A stretch of 64,000 nucleotides of DNA from Hordeum vulgare subsp. vulgare (GCF_904849725.1 NC_058524.1:493026263-493090262); one strand, 5' to 3'. Shown: positions 24,227-34,548, numbered from the stretch's first letter. Notes: generated by a model from the letters alone, not told the origin. Made by a program: numbers and translations.

Positions 24227-25051
24227 CTAATAAACTGGCGTCTGGTACTCGACTGGTGGCTCGGGCACGGGCACTTGTAGTTGGGCTAAGCCCCAATATG
24301 CGTAGATGTCCGAGGGCATAATAATGTACCTACCGTTGAGCCGTTGAGCTACTATAGCGCCCAAGCTATAAGTTTTATCATTATAAAGGGCTTCGCGCAA
24401 GACCGCAAGATCTGGGGAGCTAAGGAACCCAGCTTTCCCACGGCCAATCAAACATTTTCCCACGAATAATGAGAAGTACCGAAGCACGGGAAAATGTATG
24501 CTAGCATCTCTAGCGCAAGACACTCCTCTCTCCTCTCCTACAGCAATTATATCGATGAAAGCCTCCAAGTCCCGTAGACGAGGTTCGTGAATATCCCCAA
24601 CAAAAGGCAATTTGCAAACATTGCAAAAATCCTGGAGTGACATGCGCTGGGGGATATCATATAATTTGAACTCAACCATAGGAGGATTCTTCCTTGGATA
24701 GAAGTTAAAGCTTTGCACGAAAATATTAGTGAGGAGGAGGTATTGCGGACACTTAGCTTCAACGAAGGCGGTAAGGCTTGCGTTCTCCACCAAGTGATAA
24801 AAGTCCTCATAAAATCTGGCGGCGCGTAAGAACACATCGCTTGGCCATTCGCACGCTCGAACTTCTGCAACTCGAGGGACCGGATACTTGGGCTTCTTTT
24901 CACTTCCATCATCCTTGAGGTCACGGCTTGAAGAGCCTCTTAAGAACCTCCTCATCTTTTCCCTTTTCAATCTCTGAAGATTTCTGAAATTTTTAGTGAC
25001 TCTAAGGAAAAGTGAACAAGGCTCAACAAAACTCATAGCAACTACTCCCAC
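24227..25051 (-). CDS. Gypsy 1 3' ORF, Athila-ORF-like protein (274 aa)
   Basis: This is an intact minus-strand frame at the 3' (env-like) position of the element. A basic N-terminus (about residues 20-65, rich in K/R) precedes a conserved core that starts ACEWPSDVF near residue 67. The core includes KCPQYLLLTNIFVQSF, MVEFKLYDIP, IAVGEERGVS, SIHFPVLRYFSLFVGKC and LGAIVAQRLN. These motifs recur in plant Gypsy/Athila ORFs of unknown function. No signal peptide, clear transmembrane segment or enzyme motif is visible. The ATG was taken as the first in frame; MSFVEP a few codons later is an alternative. The cassette that encodes it differs sharply from the one in Gypsy 2, although the flanks match. 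Confidence 0.7.
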   Translation of the reverse strand: MGVVAMSFVEPCSLFLRVTKNFRNLQRLKREKMRRFLRGSSSRDLKDDGSEKKPKYPVPRVAEVRACEWPSDVFLRAARFYEDFYHLVENASLTAFVEAKCPQYLLLTNIFVQSFNFYPRKNPPMVEFKLYDIPQRMSLQDFCNVCKLPFVGDIHEPRLRDLEAFIDIIAVGEERGVSCARDASIHFPVLRYFSLFVGKCLIGRGKAGFLSSPDLAVLREALYNDKTYSLGAIVAQRLNGRYIIMPSDIYAYWGLAQLQVPVPEPPVEYQTPVY

Positions 25052-25754
25052 AAGTGCCTAGAGGCCATATCACGCATCAAAACTACTTGGGACCAGCTAA
25101 AATTAGCATGCAAAGCTCAAGAACAGGGTCACCAAGGCAGCAAAAATACGCGAAGTATAAGGCACTAGAGCAAAAACTAATTGGACCAATGGAGGAGTCA
25201 CTTACCAAGGAGCAATTTCCCTAAAACAGTTCGGAGAATGATGCTTTGAGCAAGGAGATCGAAAATCTCACCAAGAAGAGCAAGAACACGGGTTTGAGCT
25301 GCGAAACGATTTTTTTCTGGAGGTAGGAAAATCAAATGGGAGCTAGAATGAGTGGAGGGGGTGCACGTGGGCCCCACAAGCCAGGTAGGCGCAGCCAGGG
25401 GTGCCCGCGCCTCCAGGGCTTGTGGACCACTGATGCAGCCCCCAGACTAGCTCTTCGTCCCAGTATTTTTCAAAAAATCCAGAAAAAATCGTACTTCATT
25501 TTTAGGACGTTCGGAGAACTTTTATTTTCGGGGTACTTTTCCACGGGACGCTAAAACAGAAAACAGGGAAAACTAAACTAAATCTATCATTTTTCTTCTA
25601 AGCAACCGTAGGTGAAAGCTTGGAACAAAGGTTTGTGACTCCTCGATTCATCCGTCTCATGGTCATCGAAAAAAATCCGTCAATGAGGTTGATCAAGTAT
25701 CCTTGACAAACCTTTTCGAATCGCAAAAGAAGACAGAGAATTTTCGAATAGTCA
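25052..25754 (-). other. Spacer between protease and 3' ORF of Gypsy 1, LTR-like
   Basis: Normal Gypsy elements carry RT, RNase H and integrase here. This segment is non-coding. Its middle (about 25350-25560) has the same order of motifs as the promoter-proximal part of the element LTRs: a GC-rich GGGCCCCACAAGCC/GCGCAGCCAGGGG hairpin-like block, AGTATTTTTCAAAAAATCC, a run of A before a T-rich stretch, and GAGAACTTTTATTTTC. It is shared with Gypsy 2 (33041-33765). Confidence 0.6.
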
Positions 25755-26954
25755 CTAGGTTACCTCAATGGGGATGTGAATCTCCCCAACAAGCAAATCA
25801 TACTTCATCTTAACAGGAGGAATAGGGCATTCAAAGCTCCCAATATGAATCGATGAAGTTTTTTCGATAGCATTGATGCAATGTACTCGATATTGTTTCT
25901 TCGGAAAGTGCACTGTATGCTCATTACCGTTAACATGGAACGTGACATTGCCTTTGTTGCAATCTATAACAGCCCCTGCAGTGTTTAAAAAGGGTCTTCC
26001 AAGGATGACCGTCATGGCATCATCCTCGGGAATATCCAGAATAACAAAGTCTGTTAAGATAGTGACGTTAGCAACCACAACAGGCACATCCTCGCAAATG
26101 CCGATAGCGAAAGCAGTTGATTTGTCGGCCATTTGCAGAGAGATTTCAGTGGGTGTCAACTTATACAGTTCAAGTCTACGATAAAGAGAGAGAGGCATAA
26201 CACTAACACCGGCTCCAAGGTCGCATAAAGCAGTTCTAACGTAGTTGCCTTTAATGGAGCAAGGTATAGTGGGCTCTCTGGGATCACCTAGTTTCTTAGG
26301 AGTTCCACCCTTGAAAGTATAATTAGCGAGCATGGTGGAAATCTCAACCTCAGGTATCCTCCTCTTATTAGTCACAATATCCTTCATGTACTTAGCATAC
26401 GGAGACATCTTGAGCATATCTGTCAAACGCATTTGCAGAAAGACACGTCTAATCATTTCAACGAATCGCTCAAAATCCTCATCGTCCTTTTTCTTGGATG
26501 GTTTGGGAGGAAAGGGCATGGGTTTCTGAACCCATGGTTCCCTTTCTTTACCATGCTTCCTAGCAGCGAAGTCGTTCTTATCGTATCTCTTGTTCTTAGG
26601 ATGTGGGTTATCAAGATCAACACTAGGTTCAATCTCCACATCCTTATCATTGCTAGGTTGAGCATCAACATGAACATCACTATTGATATTATCATTAGGC
26701 TCATGTTCATCACCAGATTGTGTTTTAGCATCAGAGACAGAGACATCGTTTGGATTCTCAGGTGTAGCAGCAGCAGGGTTGCTAGCGTGCAGGTTCCTAT
26801 GATCTTTCTTCTTATCTCTAGGATGACTAGGTGCATCAGTGCTAACTCCTTGAGAATCTTGTTCAATTCTCTTTGGATGACCCTCGGGATACAAAGGTTC
26901 CTGGGTCATTCTACCGCCTCTAGTGACGACTCTGAGAAGTAACCATAGAGGCAT
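25755..26954 (-). CDS. Gypsy 1 gag tail and retropepsin-like protease (399 aa)
   Basis: The open minus-strand frame has an acidic, low-complexity N-terminal half (about residues 15-135) with RVVTRGGRMTQEPLYPEGHP, then a basic linker with MPFPPKPSKKKDDEDFERF. The protease domain contains ALCDLGAGVSVMPLSLY (about residue 245) and the second motif VILGRPFLNTAGA (about residue 315). The active site is D-L-G rather than the usual D-S/T-G, a variant I recall from other plant Gypsy proteases, so it may not mean inactivation. A deletion of about 66 bases relative to Gypsy 2 fused the start of this frame (MPLWLLL) to the RVVTRGG segment. The frame ends cleanly at a stop with no RT after it. Confidence 0.8.
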   Translation of the reverse strand: MPLWLLLRVVTRGGRMTQEPLYPEGHPKRIEQDSQGVSTDAPSHPRDKKKDHRNLHASNPAAATPENPNDVSVSDAKTQSGDEHEPNDNINSDVHVDAQPSNDKDVEIEPSVDLDNPHPKNKRYDKNDFAARKHGKEREPWVQKPMPFPPKPSKKKDDEDFERFVEMIRRVFLQMRLTDMLKMSPYAKYMKDIVTNKRRIPEVEISTMLANYTFKGGTPKKLGDPREPTIPCSIKGNYVRTALCDLGAGVSVMPLSLYRRLELYKLTPTEISLQMADKSTAFAIGICEDVPVVVANVTILTDFVILDIPEDDAMTVILGRPFLNTAGAVIDCNKGNVTFHVNGNEHTVHFPKKQYRVHCINAIEKTSSIHIGSFECPIPPVKMKYDLLVGEIHIPIEVT

Positions 26955-27171
26955 GTTTACTCAAGAGCTTAAGATCATTGACGTTTCTGTCCACACAAGC
27001 ACTTAAATGACTAAGCATACGAGTATTCTGTTCCAATTGTGTGCTAACATAATCATTGAAACTCTGTTGTTTGGCAACAAAGTTATCAAATTCATCCAGG
27101 CATAAGCTAGGAGGCTTATCAAAAGGAATATCACTCTCATCGAATCTACTCAGAGAATTTACTTTTACTAC

Positions 27172-28451
27172 CTATATCGGGTTATCAAGACCATGGATCT
27201 CTTCGATAGGTGTTATATTTTTGAAACCTTCAGATTTAATGCCTTTCTCTTTCATAGATTTCTTAGCTTCTTGCATATCTTCAGGACTGAGGAATAGAAT
27301 ACCTCTTTTCTTCAGAGTTGGCTTAGGAGGTGGTTCGGGAATAGTCCAAGCATTCTCATTGCACAAGATGTTATTCAGTAGGATCTCAGCTTGTTCTACG
27401 GTTCGTTCCCTAAAAACACAACCAGCACAACTATCTAGGTGGTCCTTAGAAGCATCGGTAAGTCCATTATAGAAGATATCAAGTATTTCATTCTTCTCCA
27501 GAGGGTGATCAGGCAAAGCATTCAGTAGCTGGACGAGCCTCCCCCAAGCTTGTGGGAGACTCTCTTCTTCAACTTGTGCAAAGTTGTATATTTCCTGCAA
27601 GGCAACTTGCTTCTTATGGGCAGGGAAATATTTTTCAGAGAAGTAGTAGACCATATTCTGGGGGCAACGCACACAACCAGGAGCAAGAGAAGTGAACCAG
27701 GTCTTAGCATCATCCTTTAGCGAGAAAGGAAAGAGCTTGAGGATATAGTAGTGGCGGATCTTTTCCTCACTAGTGAATAGGGTGGCTATATCGTGCAGTT
27801 TGCTAAGATGGGCTACAACTGTTTCACACTCATAACCGTGAAAAGGATCAGATTCGACCAGAGGATTAACTCAGGGTCGATAGAGAATTCATAATCTTTA
27901 TCGATCACAAAGATGGGCGATGTAGAAAACTTCGGGTCGTATTTCATCCTAGCGTTCAGAGATTTTTCTTTCCACTTGCGTAGTAAATTCTCAACATCAT
28001 AGCTATCCTTACACGCAAGAAAATCCTCAGCTATCTCTCCCTCCATAATATAACGCTGAGGCATACCAGGCAATTCATGTCTAGGAGAGCTAGTTCTAGC
28101 AGGCAAAATAGCAGGTTCTACTTCAATAGTATGAGCAGTTTCAGAAGTATCATCACATCTAGGAGCAACTCTAGCAATTTGTGCATCGAGGAATGCACCT
28201 AGTGGCAAAGCAGTATCAAGCATAGCATCATCAGGCAAAGCAGTATCGAGCATAGCATCATCATAAGTATCATGGGCAGCAGAAGTAGCATCATCAAGCA
28301 CAGGCGACATATCAAGATTTCTAGGAGGAGGTGGTGTCGCAAACTTACTCATAACTGAAGGTGAATCAAGTGCAGAGCTAGATGGCAGTTCCTTACCTGT
28401 CCTCTTAGTTGAGGGCAAGACTTTACTTCTTGCATCTCTCAGATTCCTCAT
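27172..28451 (-). pseudogene. Gypsy 1 gag, frameshifted
   Basis: The N-terminal part (28451 to about 27870) begins MRNLRDARSKVLPSTKRTGK and runs through an acidic variable region with a repeated DDAMLDTALP unit to KDSYDVENLLRKWKEKSLNA. A small deletion near 27868 shifts the frame after YEFSIDPELI. A second frame (27672 to 27172) carries the core gag motifs YYFSEKYFPAHKKQ, SLPQAWGRL, DHPLEKNEILDIFYNGL. Gypsy 2 reads through this region in one frame, so the break is specific to this copy. It corresponds to the retrotransposon gag domain of plant Ty3/gypsy elements. Confidence 0.85.
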
Positions 28452-28501
28452 AGTGACCCGCAGACGTAAATCCCAAGTGACTCAGAGAATATAGTTGTGC
28501 C

Positions 28502-28577
28502 TCCCCGGCAACGGCGCCAGAAAATGGCACGTTGACGGGAGAATATTCTTGACTTGGCTTCCCCGGCAACGGCGCCA
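28502..28577 (-). promoter_or_regulatory. Duplicated primer-binding site of Gypsy 1
   Basis: The sequence TGGCGCCGTTGCCGGGGA is present twice on the minus strand, at 28560-28577 (next to the 5' LTR) and again at 28502-28519, 58 bases apart. It is the PBS of this Gypsy group. A single PBS is normal; Gypsy 2 and Gypsy 4 have one each. Confidence 0.8.
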
Positions 28578-28587
28578 AAAAAGGTCT

Positions 28588-29894
28588 TGATAACCCACAA
28601 GTATAGAGGATCGCAACAGTTTTCGAGGGTAGATTATTCAACCCAAATTTATTGATTCGACTCAAGGGGAAGCCAAAGAATATTCTCAAGTATTAGCAGT
28701 TGAGTTCTCAATTCAATCACACCTGAAAGATTTAGTGTCTGCAGCAAAGTATCAGTAGCAAGGTAGTATGAAAAGACTCATAGGCATTGGATCCGTGATG
28801 GATGATTATGCCAGATGCTATTCATCATATAACAGCTATAACACGGAGAGATAAGTAACTAGCTCCAGGTCGTCAATGTAATGTAGGCATGTATTCCGTA
28901 TGTAGTCATACGTGCTTAGGGAAAAGAACTTGCATGACATCTATTGTCCATCCCTCCCATGGCAGCGGTGTCCTAATGGAAACTACGGGATATTAAGGTT
29001 CCCCTTTTAATAAAGAACCGGACCAACGCATTAAGACATGGTGAATACATGAACTCCTCATACTATGGTCATCTCCGGGAGTGGTTCCGGCTATTGTCAC
29101 TCCGGGGTTGCCGGGTCATAACACCTAGTAGGTGACTATAACTTGCAAGATAGGATCAAGAACACACATATATTGGCGAGAACATAATAGGTTCAGATCT
29201 GAAATCATGGCACTCTGGCCCTAGTGACAACAATTAAGCATGGCAAAGTAGTAGCAACATCAATCTCAGAACATAGTGGATACTAGGGATCAATCCCCGT
29301 CAAAACTAACTCGATTACATGATAGATCTCATCCAACCCATCACAATCCAGCAAGCCTACGATGAGATTACTCACAAACGGTGAAGAGCATCATGGAATT
29401 GGCGATGAAGGAAGGTTGATGATGACGATGGCGACGATTTCCCCTCTCCGGAGTCCAAAACGGACACCAGATCTGCCCTCCAGATGAAGAACAGGAGGTG
29501 GCAGCGCCTCCGTACCGTAAAATGCGATGAACTCTTCTCCTTGATTTTTCCCGGGCGAGACGGACTAAATAGAGCTGGATTTGGAGGCAGTTGAGCGTCG
29601 TGGGCTCCACAAGCGTGCCAGGCATGACCAGGGGGGCCGTGCCTGGTGGGCTTTTGGGCTCACGGCTCCACTTCCTCCGCTGGTTCTTGCGCTAGTATTT
29701 TTTATATATTCCAGAAAAATTCTCCGTAAATTTTCAGGTCATTCCGAGAACTTTTATTTCTGCGCAAAAACAACACCATGGCAATTCTGCTGAAAATAGC
29801 GTTAGTCCGGGTTAGTTCCATTCAAATCATGCAAATTAGAGTCCAAAACAAGGGCAAAAGAGTTCGGAAAAGTAGATACGACGGAGACGTATCA
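28588..29894 (-). repeat. 5' LTR of Gypsy 1
   Basis: It is 1307 bp, the same length as the 3' LTR, with only scattered substitutions visible. It ends at the TSD CATGG. Confidence 0.93.
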
Positions 29895-30012
29895 CATGGC
29901 AATTCTGCTAAAAACATCGTTAGTCCAGGTTAGTTCCATTCAAATCATGCAAATTAGAGTCCAAAACAAGGGCAAAAGAGTTTGGAAAAGTAGATACGAT
30001 GGAGAGGTATCA

Positions 30013-31972
30013 ACTCCCCCATGCTTAAAGCCTTGCTTGTCCTCAAGCAATTCAGTTGACAAACTGAAAGAGACAAAAGAAAAACTTTTACGAACTCTAT
30101 TTGATCTTGTTGTTGTAATTATGTCTAACTCATATTCAAATTTTCAGCAAGATCATATGCTAACTACATAAGCAATGACATTTAGGACTCAAGATGTACT
30201 CGTATCAATGGCATAATCAACTAGCGAGCAATAATAGTAAGTTTCAAACGTCAACACTTCAATCAAAACAATCATGAAGCAATATGAACAGGTGGTATCT
30301 CGCTAGCTCTTTCTAAGACCGCAAAACATAAATGCAGAGCACCTTCAAAGACCAAGGGCTGACTGAACATTGTACTTAATGGCAAAGAAGATCCAGTCAC
30401 AGTCATACTTAATAACAATTAAAATCAAAGCATAAAAATGATGGAGGTGCTCTCTAATTGGTGCTATTTGAAAGAAGAGGATGACTCAACAGAAATGTAA
30501 ATAGATAAGCCCTTCGCAGAGGGCAGCATTGATTTGCAAAGGTGCCAGAGCTCAAGCTTTGAAGACAGAGATAAATAATTTTGGGTGGCATGCTTTCATT
30601 GTCAACGCAATGACCAAAAGTTTTCACCATCTTCCATGCTACACATACTATAGGCGGCTCCCAAACAGAAAAGTAAAGTTTTGACTCCCCCACCACCGAT
30701 CAATCACACTCCACGACTAGCCGAATACTCGGGTGCCGTCCATACCAAAAACAATCCAGGGGAGTTTTGTTTGCAATTATCTTTTCGATTTGAGCATGGA
30801 ACTGGGCATTCCAATTACCGGCCCCTTTCTCGTGAGTGATAGTGAATAAACACATATCGAGGATAACACGCCTAGCATGGAAGATACTGATCGCCCCTTG
30901 TCACCACATGAGCAGTTCGGGCATGCAAAACAGATTATAACTTGAAGGTTTAGAGAGTGGCACATGCAAATTTACTTGGAACGGCAGGTAGATACCGCAT
31001 ATAGGTAGGTATGGTGGACTCATATGGAACAACTTTGGGTTTATAGAAGTGGATGCACAAGCAGTATTCCCGCTTAGTACAAGTGAAGGCTAGCAAAAGA
31101 CTGGGAAGCGAGCAACTTGAGAGCGACAACAGTCATCAATATGTATTGAAATTAACCAACTTTGAGTGCAAGCATGAGTAGGACATAAATCACCATAAAC
31201 ATGAATATCATAGAGGCTATGTTGATTTTGTTTCAACTACATGTGTGAACATGTGCCAAGTCAAGCCACTTGAATCATTCAAAGGAGGATACCATCCTAT
31301 CATACTACATCATAATCATCTTGAAGTTCATGTTGGCATCCAAGACAAACCATTATAAGCTCCTAGCTAATTGAGCATGGCATCAGAAACTATGATCCCT
31401 AAGTTGTCATTGCAAACATGTTTCTCTCATAACAAAGCTGAATTAGGAACGATGAGCTAGTCATATTTACAAAAAAAAAATAGATCGAGTTCATACCAGC
31501 TTTTCCAGACTCAATCACTTCATCATATATCGTCATTATTGCCTTTCACTTGCACGACCGAATGATGTGAACAATAGTAAGAGTGTTCATGCATTGGACT
31601 ACCCTGGAATCTGCAAGCAAACACAAAGGAGAAGACAAAGTAGTATGGCTCTTTGAAAGATAAACAAATATCCATGCGAGAGCCACTAAACATTGTAACC
31701 ATGATCTTCTACCTTGACCCAAAGAAAAAGAAAACTATTTACACGAAAAGCTCCCAACAAGCAACAGAAGAATGGGAAATCTTTTTGGGTTTTCTCAATC
31801 TAAACAAACACACGAGAAGAAAGCAAGAAAAAGAAATAAACTAGCATGGATGATAAAGTGGCAAGGTGTGAACACCGACTATCAAAGTGAAAGTGTGAGC
31901 AAGAGTATAAATTCGGTGAAAATCACGTACTCCCCCAAGCTTAGGCTTTTGGCCTAAGTTGGTCTACTCCCA
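30013..31972 (-). other. Gypsy 2 non-coding 3' region with polypurine tract
   Basis: The PPT-like GGGGGAGT (minus strand) adjoins the 3' LTR at 30013. No coding frame is convincing. It is homologous to 22462-24148 of Gypsy 1. Confidence 0.7.
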
Positions 31973-32227
31973 TGGCTGGTCTCGGCGATATCCAAAATCA
32001 TAATGGGGGTTGTACGGGAGCGCGACAGCTACTGCCTGAATAGCTGCCTCACGGAGGCGAGCAGCCTTTGCCTCCCTCTCATACTCCTCTGCCTCTCCTC
32101 TAGTTATGTAATATCTCCGTTTTACCTGAAATTCAAAGAAGGCAGGAGCAGGAAGGGTAATATGGAAAACACGTTGTTGGTTAAATATTAACCGGTATAG
32201 GAGGGATTCATTATCCCTCTCAAGGAA

Positions 32228-33040
32228 CTAATAACGTGTCATAGCGGTGCGATCAAGGAAAGTTGTATGGAGCGGGGGATCTCCTTCGCGGATAGGTACT
32301 CCAAGAAAATTTGCTACGTGAGTGGCATAGATCCCACCAAAGAAATCCCCTTCATTAGCATTATTATTTAGCTTCCTCGCGATTATAGCTCCCATGTTGA
32401 AACTCATATCACCCGTTACTACGCTCTTAAGAATACTAAGGTCAGGTGTGCAGAGGTGACAATGCTCAATCTTGCCGTTAATGCATCTACCTATGAAGAG
32501 GGAAAAGTAATGCAAGGCGGGAAAATAAATGCTCCCCATGGTAGCCTGCGTAATATCTCTAGTTTCTCCAATAGTTATACTAGAGATAAAATCTCTAAAC
32601 GAAGACTTACGAGGATCATTGAGACTACCCCAATCAGGTATCTTGCAAATTCTATTGAAATACTCTAAATTCATGGTATACGATTCGTCATACAGATCAA
32701 ATAGTATGGATGCGTCACGGACAACTGAAAATTTGAATCTACGAACAAAAGAGGCAGTGAGAGTAGTATAATGTTCACATTTATCGGAGATGAATTCTTC
32801 GAGCCCGGCGTTGTGAACAAATGTATCAAACTCGTCTTTGAAACCTGCATCAATCATGAATTCATCAGAAGGCCATTCACATGGTTGTACCTGTGCGTTC
32901 CTCGGTTGGTAAGGATCGGGATCCCGAATCGCGAGATGGGGACCCCTTTTGCTTGAGAACCACCATGATAGTTTCTCCTGAACATCTTCTTTTTCTGAAA
33001 TTTTTAGTGACTCAAAAGAAAAGTGAACAAGGCTCAACAA
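32228..33040 (-). CDS. Gypsy 2 3' ORF, diverged Athila-ORF-like protein (270 aa)
   Basis: The frame is intact on the minus strand at the same position as the Gypsy 1 3' ORF. It shares the core order CEWPSDEF (about residue 53), KCEHYTTLTASFVRRF, LFDLYDE, SITIGETRDI, SIYFPALHYFSLFIGRC and MGAIIARKLN. Only about a third of residues agree by eye with the Gypsy 1 protein, whereas the gag and protease of the two elements are over 90% alike. No enzyme motif or membrane signature is seen and the function is unknown. Its N-terminus (LSLVHFSFESLKISEKEDVQ) comes from sequence just outside the diverged block. Confidence 0.7.
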   Translation of the reverse strand: MLSLVHFSFESLKISEKEDVQEKLSWWFSSKRGPHLAIRDPDPYQPRNAQVQPCEWPSDEFMIDAGFKDEFDTFVHNAGLEEFISDKCEHYTTLTASFVRRFKFSVVRDASILFDLYDESYTMNLEYFNRICKIPDWGSLNDPRKSSFRDFISSITIGETRDITQATMGSIYFPALHYFSLFIGRCINGKIEHCHLCTPDLSILKSVVTGDMSFNMGAIIARKLNNNANEGDFFGGIYATHVANFLGVPIREGDPPLHTTFLDRTAMTRY

Positions 33041-33765
33041 AACTCATAGCAACTACTCCTACAAGTGCCTAGAGGCCATATCATGCATCAAAACTACTTG
33101 GGACCAGCTAAAATTAGCATGCAAAGCTCAAGAACAGGGTCACCAAGGCAGCAAAAATACGTAACGAACAAGGCACTAGATCAAAAACTAATTGGACCAA
33201 TGGAGGAGTCACATACCAAGGAACAATTCCCCCAAAACAGTTTGGCGAATGGGGCTTTGCACAAGGAGATCGAAAAACGCAGCAAGAAGAGCAAGAACAC
33301 GGGTTTGAGTTGTGGAATGATTTTTTATGGAGGTGGGAGAAGGATATGGGAGCTGGAATAAGTGGAGGGGTCCACATGGGGCCCACAAGCCTGGTAGGCG
33401 CGGCCAGGGGGGTGCCCGCGCCTCCTGGGCTTCTGGCCCACTGGTGCATGCCCCTGACTAGCTCTTTGTCTTGGAATTTTTCAAAAATTCCAGAAAAAAT
33501 CATACTTGGCTTTCAGGGCATTTGAAGAACTTTTATTTTCGGGACGCTTTTCTAAGGGAAGCAAAAAGCAGAAAACAGATAAAACTAAAGCTAAATTTAT
33601 CATTTTCCTTCTAAGCAACAGAAAATAAAAGTTCAGAACACAGGGTTGTGACTCCTAGATTCATCCATCTCATGGTCATCAAAAGAAATTTGTCAATGAA
33701 GTTGATCAAGTCTCCTTGACAAACTTTTTCGAATCGCATAAAACCGGAGGATTTTTGAATAGTCA
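33041..33765 (-). other. LTR-like spacer of Gypsy 2 in place of pol
   Basis: This is homologous to 25052-25754 of Gypsy 1. It carries the same GC-rich block (GGGCCCACAAGCC... near 33380) and GAACTTTTATTTTC motif (near 33528). No RT or integrase motif is seen in any frame. Confidence 0.6.
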
Positions 33766-34530
33766 CTAGGTTAGCTCAATGGGGATGTGCATATCCCCAA
33801 CAAGCAAATCATACTTCATCTTAACAGTAGGTATAGGGCATTCAAAGCTCCCAATAAGAATCGATGAAGTTTTTTCAATAGCATTGATGCAATGTACTCG
33901 ATATTGTTTCTTCGGAAAGTGCACCGTATGCTCATTACCAATGACATGGAAAGTGACATTGCCTTTGTTGCAATCAATAACAGCCCCTGCAGTGTTTAAA
34001 AAGGGTCTTCCAAGGATGACCGCCATGGCATCATCTTCAGGAATATCCAGAATAACAAAGTCCGTTAAGATAGTAACGTTAGCAACTACAACAACCACAT
34101 CCTCGCAAATGCTGATAGGGAAAGCAGTTGATTTGTCGGCCATTTGCAAGGAGATTTCAGTGGGTGCCAACTTATCCAATTCAAGTCTGCGATAAAGAGA
34201 GAGAGGCATAACACTAACACCAGCTCCAAGATCGCATAAAGCAGTTCTAACGTAGTTGCTTTTAATGGAGCAAGGTATAGTGGGCACTCCAGGATCACCT
34301 AGTTTCTTAGGAGTTCCACCCTTGAAGGTGTAATTACCGAGCATGGTAGATATCTCAACCTCAGGTATCCTCCTCTTATTAGTCACAATATCCTTCATGT
34401 ACTTAGCATAAGGAGACATTTTGAGCATATCTGTCAAACGCATTTGCAGAAAGACAGGTCTAATCATTTCAACAAAGCGCTTAAAATCCTCATCATCCTT
34501 TTTCTTGGATGGTTTGGGAGGAAAGGGCAT
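33766..34530 (-). CDS. Gypsy 2 retropepsin-like protease frame (254 aa)
   Basis: From MPFPPKPSKKKDDEDFKRF the frame runs through ALCDLGAGVSVMPLSLY and VILGRPFLNTAGA to the same terminal stop as in Gypsy 1. About 20 residues differ over the shared 254. A stop just upstream (about 34549) separates it from the gag-tail frame, so the copy cannot make the longer product seen in Gypsy 1 without readthrough. Confidence 0.8.
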   Translation of the reverse strand: MPFPPKPSKKKDDEDFKRFVEMIRPVFLQMRLTDMLKMSPYAKYMKDIVTNKRRIPEVEISTMLGNYTFKGGTPKKLGDPGVPTIPCSIKSNYVRTALCDLGAGVSVMPLSLYRRLELDKLAPTEISLQMADKSTAFPISICEDVVVVVANVTILTDFVILDIPEDDAMAVILGRPFLNTAGAVIDCNKGNVTFHVIGNEHTVHFPKKQYRVHCINAIEKTSSILIGSFECPIPTVKMKYDLLVGDMHIPIELT

Positions 34531-34548
34531 GTGTTTCTGAACCCATGG

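Larger units (their letters stand above)
21155..29894 (-). mobile_element. Gypsy 1: complete gag-protease Gypsy element without pol
   Basis: Two 1307-bp LTRs (21155-22461 and 28588-29894) are flanked by the TSD CATGG (21150-21154 and 29895-29899). The interior of 6126 bp reads in element direction: duplicated PBS, gag (frameshifted), protease, spacer, 3' ORF, long non-coding 3' region and PPT. There is no RT, RNase H or integrase, so it is non-autonomous. It is closely related to its host, Gypsy 2, and inserted into that element's 3' LTR. Confidence 0.93.
18325..30012 (-). repeat. 3' LTR of Gypsy 2, split into three pieces
   Basis: The pieces are 18325-18634, 20199-21154 and 29900-30012. The first gap is a solo LTR (TSD ACATT). 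The second is the complete Gypsy 1 (TSD CATGG). Joined conceptually, the pieces follow the unbroken LTR at 36572-37953, including GATGACATTCATCATGCAAC at the first junction. Confidence 0.92.

Noticed and set aside
26433..26942. Plus-strand frame of 169 codons, with a counterpart of 210 codons at 34444-35076
   Set aside because: Both are antisense shadows of the Gypsy gag-protease coding region.
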